Assembly: GCA_028875055.1 (NCBI GenBank)
Contig: JAPPGG010000051.1
Span: 1 to 51,998 of the forward strand
Direction: 5' to 3'
Origin: Chloroflexota bacterium
Lineage (GTDB): Bacteria > Chloroflexota > Dehalococcoidia > Lucifugimonadales > UBA3495
Length of the DNA stretch: 51,998 nucleotides
This document shows, one piece after another, positions 25,259 to 32,035 of the stretch; the first letter of the stretch is position 1, and each line of letters starts with the position of its first letter. Position numbers and translations under genes: made by a program. The notes beneath the pieces were generated by a model that was not told the origin of the DNA, made no database searches, and saw only the letters and a program-made list of their open reading frames with translations.

Positions 25259-25495
25259 TGTGGCTCCCGGGGTTTCCTATAGGGAGGCCACAAACAAACA
25301 CGAATGACAGGGTTTTTTCTTGTCTTAACCTCGTCTGATCCCAAAAGACCTCCGGCTTGCATTTCGTTGCAGAAATCGGAGTTTTCGGGGCAGAGATACC
25401 GAGTCTGTACAAAACAGCGAGAAAGGCGCTGGCACGTATGACACATAAGGATTGACCCGTAGATGAAACGCAATGACACAATGGGAGGTGCGGAC

Positions 25496-25834
25496 ATGCG
25501 ACTGCTGACCAAGGCGGAAGCCTGCCGGGAGTTGAAGCTGTCCCTGTCCACCCTGAACCGGCGCATCGCCGCCGGGGAGGTGCCGGTAAAGAGGGAGCCA
25601 CGCGGACGGAGGCACCGGGTATACGTGATGCTGGACGGCGACCCGCCGGGCAGCGGCGTGGCTGCTGACCCGGCGCTGGCGATGGCCCAGGAGCGGATTC
25701 GCGGCCTGGAGGGGCAGGTGGGCTTGTTGCAGGGACAGCTTGAAATGGAACGGCAGCGCAACGGCGAACTGGTGGACGAGTTGAAGGCGGCGCAGGAACG
25801 GCGCGGCCCCTGGTGGCGGTTCCGGCAATCGTGA
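25496..25834 (+). CDS. HTH/coiled-coil regulator of the replication-relaxation module
   Basis: 112 residues from the ATG at 25496 (GGGAGGTG six bases upstream; an earlier ATG at 25463 is weaker). The N-terminal excisionase/MerR-like HTH reads LTKAEACRELKLSLSTLNRR then IAAGEVPVKREPRGRRHRVYV; a coiled coil (QERIRGLEGQVGLLQGQLEM) follows. It is a paralogue of the protein at 31320-31775 but lacks its C-terminal membrane helix. Probably a DNA-binding control protein of the element. Confidence 0.7.
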   Translation: MRLLTKAEACRELKLSLSTLNRRIAAGEVPVKREPRGRRHRVYVMLDGDPPGSGVAADPALAMAQERIRGLEGQVGLLQGQLEMERQRNGELVDELKAAQERRGPWWRFRQS

Positions 25835-25930
25835 AAGCATCGCTGGCGGACTCCCGGCCCCGGCTGTCTCTTGGTCCTGGATTGGGGAGGGGCAATTTCC
25901 GAAACTGGCGGCCCGAATGACATTTCCCCC

Positions 25931-25960
25931 TTGCGTACTGGGTATCCGGTGGGATAATAT
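25931..25960 (+). promoter_or_regulatory. Promoter before the HigA-like gene
   Basis: TTGCGT (25931-25936), 18-bp spacer, TAATAT (25955-25960). The expected start of transcription is within a few bases of the ATG at 25970, so the transcript would be nearly leaderless. Confidence 0.5.
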
Positions 25961-25969
25961 AAGTGGAGC

Positions 25970-26296
25970 ATGGGCCAAACTCACGACGGCGAGGCAGCGG
26001 CGATGGGCAGCAAGGCAGGACAGCCGGAATACCCGGCCACATCCGACGAGATGACGGCTGCCCTGAACGCAGCCCTGGAAGCGGGCGACCTGAACAGCAT
26101 CATGGGCGTCATGGGCCGGATGGTCCGCGCCCACCGGATGCGGCGGGTGGCCCGGGAGACGGGCCTGGGCGAGAAGAGCCTGTACAAGTCCATGCGGGCC
26201 GGGGCCAACCCCGAGTTCAACACCGTGCTGCGGGTGCTGCGGTCCCTGGGGTTCCAACTCCAGGTCCGTCCCATTGCCGACCCGACCGACGATTAA
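25970..26296 (+). CDS. Antidote-like HTH protein (HigA/HI1420 type), no toxin partner
   Basis: 108 residues. The pattern matches the addiction-module antidote family: TSDEMTAALNAALEAGDLNS, then MGRMVRAHRMRRVARETGLG, EKSLYKSMRAGANPEFNTVL and RVLRSLGFQLQV. Normally a RelE-like toxin gene precedes it; none is present here. Lying 38 bases before the recombinase gene, it more likely regulates that gene. The ATG at 25970 fits a leaderless start; an ATG at 26003 is the alternative. Confidence 0.75.
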   Translation: MGQTHDGEAAAMGSKAGQPEYPATSDEMTAALNAALEAGDLNSIMGVMGRMVRAHRMRRVARETGLGEKSLYKSMRAGANPEFNTVLRVLRSLGFQLQVRPIADPTDD

Positions 26297-26334
26297 ACCA
26301 GCCGCCACCACGAGCAAGCGAAAAAGGAGAACAC

Positions 26335-27996
26335 ATGAAGAAACAGTTGCAACCCCTGACCCCGGCGGCCCTCTACGCCCGGGTCTCCAGCGACCGCCAG
26401 GACGTGGACCTCTCCGTGGCCGCCCAGCTTCGGGCCTTGAGAGACTACGCCAAGAACAACGGCTACTCTGTGGCCCGAGAGTACGTGGACGAGGCCGAGA
26501 GCGGCAGGATCGCCGACCGCCCCCAGTTCCGGGAGATGATCGAGGAGGGCAGCAGGCCAAAGGCACCTTTCCAGGTGATTCTGGTCTGGAAGTTTTCGAG
26601 ATTCACCCGCAAGCGGGAGCACGCTGTGGCCTTCAAGGCCCAGTTGCGGCGCAAGGGCATCCGCGTGGTGTCCATCACCGAGCAGGCCGAGGACAACGCC
26701 ACCGGCCGGCTGCTTGAGGGCATCATCGAGTCGGTGGACGAATATTACAGCGAGAATCTTGGGCAAGAAGTGACGCGGGGGATGCGGGAGGCCGCTTCCC
26801 GTGGTTTCTTCCTGGGTTCCAAGGCCCCCTTCGGCTACACCCGTGTCAAGGTCAGCGACGGGGTGAAGGACCGCCCCACCCTGGAGGTTGACCCCGTGTC
26901 CGCTCCGATAGTCAGGGAGATATTCGAGAGTTCCCGCCGGGGCAACGGGCTGGCGGAAATCTGCAAGGAGCTGAACGGGCGGGGCATCACCAACCGGGGC
27001 AAACGCTGGCAGAAGAACGTCGTCCACTACCTGCTGACCAACGAGGCTTACACCGGCACGGCGGTGTGGGGTGTGAAGAGCAAGGACGAGAAGGCGGGAG
27101 ACCCGGTGAGGGTGGAGAACGCCTGGCCCGCGTTGGTGTCCCGGGAGTTGTTCGACGCGGTGCAGCAGGGACTCCACCAGCGGGCGCCCACGGTGGCGCG
27201 GCCCGGCCGTGTCGGGAGCCAGTACCTGCTGAGCGGTCTCCTGCGCTGCGGGGTATGCGGCAGGTCCTACTCGGCCCAGGGAGCCAAGAGCGGCCAGTTC
27301 GCCTACTACGTCTGCTCCAGCCTGTTCCGGGAAGGAGCCGGAGCGTGCACCGCCCGCTACCTGAACGCCAGCAAGGTGGAGGACCTGGTGATCGAGAAGG
27401 TCAGGGAGCGGATTCTCACCGAGGAGACCATCACCGAGCTGGTGACCCTGGTGGCCGAGGAGATTGATGCTTTGGCCGGCGAGGTCAACGGCAGGCTGAC
27501 CGCCATCAACAGCGAGCTGTCCGACGTGGAGACCCGGTTGGAGAACCTCTACCAGGCCCTGGAGACCCAGCAGTTGCCCATCGAGGTCCTGTCGCCCCGC
27601 ATCCTGTCCCTGAAGAGCCGCCAGGACCAGCTTGTGGCGGCGCGGGAGGAAGCCGAGTTCCAGTTGGAGCAGCGGCGGGCGGAGCTGCCCACGTCGAAGG
27701 AGATCAAGGGGTACGTGGCGGACTTCCGCGCACTCTTCCAGGACGGCACTTTCCCGGAGCGGAAGGCCCTGATCCGCAACTTCGTGCAGGGCATCGAGAT
27801 CGTGGAGGACGAGGCGGTTCTGACGTACACCATCCCCATGCCCCAGGACGGGGTGACGTCGGAATCGGCCTCGGTTCTTGATTTTGTCCAGTCCGGCCCA
27901 CCAGACTTGACGGTAGACAGTACCGGGGAGTGCAAAGCCAGTTCCTCGGCGTCCTTTCCCCCTATCGGACTATTATCCGGCATCGGGATTGTGTAG
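26335..27996 (+). CDS. Large serine recombinase (integrase), plus strand
   Basis: 553 residues from the ATG at 26335 (AAAGGAGA upstream). Catalytic resolvase domain with YARVSSDRQDVDLSVAAQLR (nucleophile Ser18) and RFTRKREHA, a recombinase domain (PFGYTRVKVSDG, then NVVHYLLTNEAYTGTAVWG), a zinc ribbon (CGVCGRS ... YYVCSSLFREGAGAC) and a coiled coil. It catalyses integration or excision between att sites. About residue 522 lies at the centre of an 18-bp imperfect palindrome; beyond it the frame is antisense to the opposing recombinase gene, so the native C-terminus appears to have been replaced. Confidence 0.9.
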   Translation: MKKQLQPLTPAALYARVSSDRQDVDLSVAAQLRALRDYAKNNGYSVAREYVDEAESGRIADRPQFREMIEEGSRPKAPFQVILVWKFSRFTRKREHAVAFKAQLRRKGIRVVSITEQAEDNATGRLLEGIIESVDEYYSENLGQEVTRGMREAASRGFFLGSKAPFGYTRVKVSDGVKDRPTLEVDPVSAPIVREIFESSRRGNGLAEICKELNGRGITNRGKRWQKNVVHYLLTNEAYTGTAVWGVKSKDEKAGDPVRVENAWPALVSRELFDAVQQGLHQRAPTVARPGRVGSQYLLSGLLRCGVCGRSYSAQGAKSGQFAYYVCSSLFREGAGACTARYLNASKVEDLVIEKVRERILTEETITELVTLVAEEIDALAGEVNGRLTAINSELSDVETRLENLYQALETQQLPIEVLSPRILSLKSRQDQLVAAREEAEFQLEQRRAELPTSKEIKGYVADFRALFQDGTFPERKALIRNFVQGIEIVEDEAVLTYTIPMPQDGVTSESASVLDFVQSGPPDLTVDSTGECKASSSASFPPIGLLSGIGIV

Positions 27997-29480
27997 CGCA
28001 CCACGGCGGCCCCGGGCTGCACCACGATCTCCCTGACGAAGGACTCGATGAAAGCTCGTCGCTCGGTAAGCTCGCTCTCGTTCAGGTAACGGCTCAGGTC
28101 CTCGCAGTAGGCGGTAATCGTTTCCACGTCGTCCAGCACCACCCGGCGCTGGGATAGCAGCACCCTGGCCTCCTCCGCCGTCGCCACAAGTTTCTCCTGA
28201 CGCTCCCGGTGGTCCCGGATGCGGGGCTTGAAGTCCTCGATGTCCAGGTCGGTGGTCTCCGCCAGGTTGTAGAGCCGCTCCAGCCTCCGCTTCACGTCGG
28301 CCAGTTCCGCCTCGGCGGTCTCCAGCCGCTGGCGCTGCTCCCGGGCTATGCCGTCCATCTCCTCGTCCACCAGCTTGACCAGTTCCCTGATGTTGGACTC
28401 GGTGAGGATGTTGTCCCGAATCCTGCCGACCACCATCTCCTCGAACCTGCGGGCGTTCAGCCTGGGGCAGTCGCAGGCCCCGCTGCCCCGCTTCATCAGG
28501 GACTGGCAGACGTAGTAGGCGAACTGGCCGCTCTTGGAGTCCTGGCCCGACATGGCGCGGCGGCACGCCTTACACTTGACCAAGCCACTCAGCAGGTAGG
28601 AACTGGCCACCCGCCGGGGGTGTACCTGCTTGGGGGCGCGGGAACGTAGTTGCTTGTTCACCCTGCGGAACTGGGTCTTGGACACGATGGCAGGGAAGGC
28701 GTTCTCCACGCGCACCGGCTCGCCCTTGTGCTTGGCGGATGTTCCCCAGGTCAAAGTGCCGGTATAGGTCTCGTTGCGCAGGATGATGTGGACGCCGTTC
28801 TTGGACCAGGGCCGGCCGGTGGGGTTGGCGATGCCCTCGTCGTTCAGGGTGCGGGTGATGTCCAGGATGCCGTGGCCGGCCTCGGCCAGGTTGAAGATGC
28901 GCCAGACCACTGGCGAGGTGTCCGGGTCGAGTTCCAGGGTAGGGCGTTTCTTGGCCCCGTCCTGGACCATGATCTTGCGATAGCCGTAGGGAACTCTGCT
29001 GGCGACCCAGAAGCCCCGGGAGGCGGCTTCCCGCATCCCCCGGTAAACCTCTTCGGCAAGATTTTCGCTGTAGAATTCGTCCACTGACTCGATGATGGCC
29101 TCCATGAGCTTGCCGGTGGGGGAGTCGTCGGCGTGCTCGGTGATGGAGACCACGCGGACTCCCTTGCGCCGGAGCATGGACTTGAAGGCGACGGCGTGTT
29201 CCCGCTTGCGGGTGAACCTGGAAAACTTCCAGACGAGAATCTCGCTAAAGGGCGACTCCGGCTTGGAAGCCTCGTCCAGCATCTTGCGGAACTGTGGGCG
29301 GTCGGCGATTCTGCCGCTCTCGGCCTCGTCCACGTACTCGCGGGCTACGGAGTAGCCGTTACGCTCGGCGTAATCCCGGAGCGCCCGCATCTGAGCGGCC
29401 ACGGAGAGGTCCACGTCCTGGCGGTCGCTGGAAACGCGGGCGTACAGGGCCGCCGGTATCAGGTCAATTCCATTACTCAT
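27549..29480 (-). CDS. Large serine recombinase (integrase), minus strand
   Basis: Starts MSNGIDLIPAALYARVSSDR at 29480. Same domain order as the plus-strand enzyme and very similar up to YTIPMP (FSRFTRKREHAVAFKSMLRR, a CKAC ... YYVCQSLMKRGSGAC zinc ribbon). About 528 residues are genuine recombinase; the last ~115 (27549-27890) are antisense to the opposing gene and have no recombinase character. The two genes thus meet at nearly the same residue number. A ribbon-helix-helix gene overlaps the start (ATGAGTAATGG), implying coupling. Confidence 0.88.
   Translation of the reverse strand: MSNGIDLIPAALYARVSSDRQDVDLSVAAQMRALRDYAERNGYSVAREYVDEAESGRIADRPQFRKMLDEASKPESPFSEILVWKFSRFTRKREHAVAFKSMLRRKGVRVVSITEHADDSPTGKLMEAIIESVDEFYSENLAEEVYRGMREAASRGFWVASRVPYGYRKIMVQDGAKKRPTLELDPDTSPVVWRIFNLAEAGHGILDITRTLNDEGIANPTGRPWSKNGVHIILRNETYTGTLTWGTSAKHKGEPVRVENAFPAIVSKTQFRRVNKQLRSRAPKQVHPRRVASSYLLSGLVKCKACRRAMSGQDSKSGQFAYYVCQSLMKRGSGACDCPRLNARRFEEMVVGRIRDNILTESNIRELVKLVDEEMDGIAREQRQRLETAEAELADVKRRLERLYNLAETTDLDIEDFKPRIRDHRERQEKLVATAEEARVLLSQRRVVLDDVETITAYCEDLSRYLNESELTERRAFIESFVREIVVQPGAAVVRYTIPMPDNSPIGGKDAEELALHSPVLSTVKSGGPDWTKSRTEADSDVTPSWGMGMVYVRTASSSTISMPCTKLRIRAFRSGKVPSWKSARKSATYPLISFDVGSSARRCSNWNSASSRAATSWSWRLFRDRMRGDRTSMGNCWVSRAW
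27873..27925. other. Recombinase junction / candidate attachment site
   Basis: 53 bp spanning the point where the two recombinase genes meet. The centre AGTCCGGCCCACCAGACT (27890-27907) is an imperfect palindrome encoding SGPPD on one strand and SGGPD on the other. The arms GGTTCTTGATTTTGTCCAG and GACTTGACGGTAG recur at 49098-49150 in inverted orientation. It may be a recombination product of the encoded enzymes. Confidence 0.5.
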
Positions 29481-29702
29481 TGATTTCACCTCGATCATTG
29501 TCTCCGGGTTCCGCTTGGCGGGAGCGCAGCCTTTTCCGGCGCTGCTCGCGGCGCAGTTCCCGGTCTTCCATGTACAATCGCAGGGCCTCCCGCACCAGTT
29601 CGCTCATGTCGCGGCCCTCTTCTTCCTTCACCCGCTGGACCTGCTCGTACATTTCCGGCGGCAGCGAGAAGGTGATGGTCCTGGAAATGCGCGTGGGGGC
29701 AT
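29473..29702 (-). pseudogene. Ribbon-helix-helix (CopG-like) regulator with a start-proximal frameshift
   Basis: A short frame overlapping the recombinase start encodes TRISRTITFSLPPEMYEQVQ then RVKEEEGRDMSELVREALRL, a textbook RHH fold (strand-helix-helix). The natural ATG at 29702 is one base out of frame: ATG is followed by five C residues where six would give MPPTRISRTI. Either the C-run is a mutation, sequencing error or phase-variable tract, or translation starts elsewhere. The stop TAA lies inside the recombinase start. Likely a repressor of the recombinase gene. Confidence 0.6.
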
Positions 29703-29854
29703 CTTCTCTCTTTGTCCACTGTCATATTAGATTGTCTTACTATCCATCGTCTCACGTCCAGCTTGTCCGGTCAAGACGTGGCGGTCATCTTTCATTATCA
29801 AAACCGTCACCTGCGGCGATGTAGGCCCTTTCTCACCTTCTATATTTGATGGTC

Positions 29855-30262
29855 TCAACGGTGGGTGCTCCCGGTTTCTTCGCTGTCGCTGGACATTGGC
29901 AGGAATTCGCCACACCAGCCCAGCGGATCAACTTGGGTCAGGTGGTATTCGTCGCCGAGAGACCGACGCGGCCGGTATCTCACACAGTAGCATTTAGAAC
30001 CGAATACCGTTGTCCAACCCACGTTATTGATTTGCACTCGCTCCGGTTCAGCCGGCACGATTTTTGCATATTTACATCTTCTGCACCGTCTGGCCGCCGG
30101 CACGTCGGATGCATCAGAGAATCTGGCAGAGTGGACCCTGGACGTCAATCTGCCCTTTCGATGGCAGAGCTCGCCGGATTGCGCCCCGCACGCCCGGCAA
30201 CTTGCTATCGCCACCAGTGGATTGTCTGAGACGTTTCGTTCGTCGCCGGAACTGCTATTCAT
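29855..30262 (-). CDS. Zinc-finger protein of phage/element type
   Basis: 135 residues. The core VAIASCRACGAQSGELCHRK followed by G and VHSARF matches the C-x2-C-GA-x-G-x2-C ... H-x2-R zinc finger found in actinophage and integrative-element proteins. A second Cys pair (CRRC) follows. Possible role: DNA-binding accessory of the minus-strand module. Start at ATG 30262, with no strong ribosome site. Confidence 0.55.
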   Translation of the reverse strand: MNSSSGDERNVSDNPLVAIASCRACGAQSGELCHRKGRLTSRVHSARFSDASDVPAARRCRRCKYAKIVPAEPERVQINNVGWTTVFGSKCYCVRYRPRRSLGDEYHLTQVDPLGWCGEFLPMSSDSEETGSTHR

Positions 30263-30427
30263 CTGCGGTACCGCTGGCCCTGCGGGACGGTTATAGAAGA
30301 AACGGGGAACTACTCATGGCCATTATGATGCGGGCGGTTGGGTATAGAGTCCGGCAAAAGGGTAGTGGGCAGAAGGGCTGGAGAAAACACCAACTGCCCC
30401 TTGGCAGCGGAACGGATAAGTCATGCA

Positions 30428-30934
30428 CTAAACGGGATAATTTGGGAACGTGCTTCTCATGTATTCTTCAATGCTGCGATCACTCGTGACTATCTCGAAT
30501 CTCTCGTAGTACCGCAGATGGTTCCGAGCTACCCTCCTGGCACGTTTACCACAGTGAGTTTTGACGATCACTTCAATCTTCATGGCCTCGCTTCGCGGGT
30601 GAACCCACGGCAATGGATCCCGGCATATTGCCAGTTCTCCTGATTCCAGTCGCGGATTCTGTATGCCCTCGCGCTCGTTGTGCTCTTTCCATGGCATAAC
30701 TGCGTACTTTTTCAGGAACTGGTCTTTCTGGATAATCCTGTATTCCAGAGGATGCAGAGTGATGCCGTATCTGCCCGTGTTGCGGGCCTCTACATGCAAA
30801 GTCGGTATGGTCCGTTCCTCTTCACCGTGCACGTACCTGATGGCCACCACGTATGCCCGCACCGACCACTGCGATATTCTACCGAACGACAAGATATTGA
30901 TGAGGGTTCCAACCGCTGATATCAGTAGTTCCAT
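30428..30934 (-). CDS. Hypothetical protein with an N-terminal membrane-like helix
   Basis: 168 residues from the ATG at 30934 (GGGG eight bases upstream), shorter than the maximal frame. Residues 1-20 (MELLISAVGTLINILSFGRI) are hydrophobic; the rest is a mixed beta-rich soluble domain (LHVEARNTGRYGITLHPLEY, MKIEVIVKTHCGKRARRVAR). Composition is near 50% GC, unlike the recombinase genes, suggesting cargo. No family recognised. Confidence 0.45.
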   Translation of the reverse strand: MELLISAVGTLINILSFGRISQWSVRAYVVAIRYVHGEEERTIPTLHVEARNTGRYGITLHPLEYRIIQKDQFLKKYAVMPWKEHNEREGIQNPRLESGELAICRDPLPWVHPRSEAMKIEVIVKTHCGKRARRVARNHLRYYERFEIVTSDRSIEEYMRSTFPNYPV

Positions 30935-31319
30935 TGTCGCAACCCCTATAGCATAATTTCCACCCTCGTAGCGTTTCGCTCTTGGGTGGTCGATTGATCG
31001 CCGATTTTCAAAGTGCTCACCAGCAAATTCGGGGTAATCCGAGCACAAGGTAGCAGCGTTTGAGCGCAGCGGCTCGGTTCTCAAACAGCAAGAACTTGCT
31101 TGTGATGGTTAGCGGGGTATGGCAGAAGGGTTTATTGCGCCGGCCTGAGCATCCAGTAAACCCCGCAGAGTTTCACCGATTCGAATCCCACTCCCATTCT
31201 ATCACCCGCTGACGAACCACCTTGCGATGGCACCAGCTACTTCCACAGCTGCGCGGCTTGGATGATTTGGACCGGCGACACAATCCGGGCTTCCAGAAAG
31301 TCAGCGACAATTGCGCACC
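30935..31319. other. Gap with a T-loop-like string but no RNA gene
   Basis: Contains ATTCGAATCCCACTCCC near 31179, reminiscent of a tRNA T-arm and 3' end, but the flanking bases do not pair and no tRNA body precedes it on either strand. A short palindrome AGCAAG-AA-CTTGCT lies near 31087. No coding frame is convincing. Confidence 0.4.
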
Positions 31320-31775
31320 TCACGAGGCCAAAAGCCACGCTACCACACCGCTGACCGCCAGCAGCACGACCAGCGCCACGACGGCAATGCCCAGTCTGGC
31401 AACCCAACGCTTCGTCCGTTGGTGGGTGCTCTGCTCCCGGACCAGTTCCGCCTCCAACCTGCCGCATTCGCCCATGGCGGCCTCCGTCTCGCCTCTGGCC
31501 TGGTCCCGCTCCTGTTCCAATTGGTCCGCTTCCTCCGCCAGTTCCTCCACCTTCCGCCGAAACTCTTCAACCCTGGCCCGGGATTGCCGCAGCAGCTCCC
31601 GGTCGCTGGGGTAGCGGGGTCCGGGCAGCTTCACGTACACCCGCCGGCCTTCTCTCCCTACCTCCACCTCGCCCTTGCGGATCATCCGGTCCAGGGTCGA
31701 TAGCGATACCTCCAACTCCCGCGCCGCCTCCCCTTTGTCCACCCAGTGGACGTCATTTTTGACGTTATCTGACAT
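31320..31775 (-). CDS. HTH/coiled-coil protein with C-terminal membrane helix
   Basis: 151 residues from the ATG at 31775 (GAGGTGAT five bases upstream). Excisionase/MerR-like HTH (VDKGEAARELEVSLSTLDRM then IRKGEVEVGREGRRVYV), a long coiled coil (about 50-115) and a hydrophobic C-terminal segment (IAVVALVVLLAVSGVVAWLL). A DNA-binding domain tied to the membrane by a coil is unusual and could tether element DNA. It is a paralogue of 25496-25834 and lies downstream of the replication-relaxation gene. Confidence 0.7.
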   Translation of the reverse strand: MSDNVKNDVHWVDKGEAARELEVSLSTLDRMIRKGEVEVGREGRRVYVKLPGPRYPSDRELLRQSRARVEEFRRKVEELAEEADQLEQERDQARGETEAAMGECGRLEAELVREQSTHQRTKRWVARLGIAVVALVVLLAVSGVVAWLLAS

Positions 31776-31789
31776 GTAAATCACCTCGT

Positions 31790-32035
31790 CAATGGCGATG
31801 CGTCAGGCGATTGCACTCTTGCCAAAATCACCCTGGTTGTTTTAGCGCCGTTTCTCACACTTGCAAAAATGCAATTTTTGAATGGTCAAGGGGAATTTCA
31901 GCCCGTTTCGTACCTGGAACCAGGGGACATTGACGCATCGCGGTCTCCCGGCCAACCTCTGAAAACACCCCCGGAGGAAAGTTTGCGCCCCCGGACAACA
32001 GGGCGGGTAGAAGAAGCCGTGTCAGCATGATTAAC
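31790..32035 (-). repeat. Conserved region between replication-relaxation and HTH genes, intact copy
   Basis: Counterpart of 21232-21525. Ordered shared blocks include TTGTCCGGGGGCGCAA, GGTTGGCCGGG, CCTTGACCATTCA, GGGTGATTTTGG and CGCCTGACGCATCGCC, ending at the ribosome site of the HTH gene. Likely a promoter with operators; the CCTTGAC could be a -35 region, but no clear -10 is seen. Confidence 0.6.

Noticed and set aside
27549-27889. C-terminal ~115 residues of the minus-strand recombinase frame
   Set aside because: They are the antisense of the opposing recombinase gene and do not resemble a recombinase C-terminus; retained only as read-through.
31170-31210. Possible tRNA 3' end (ATTCGAATCCCACTCCC)
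   Set aside because: The T-arm bases do not pair and no acceptor, D or anticodon arm can be built on either strand.
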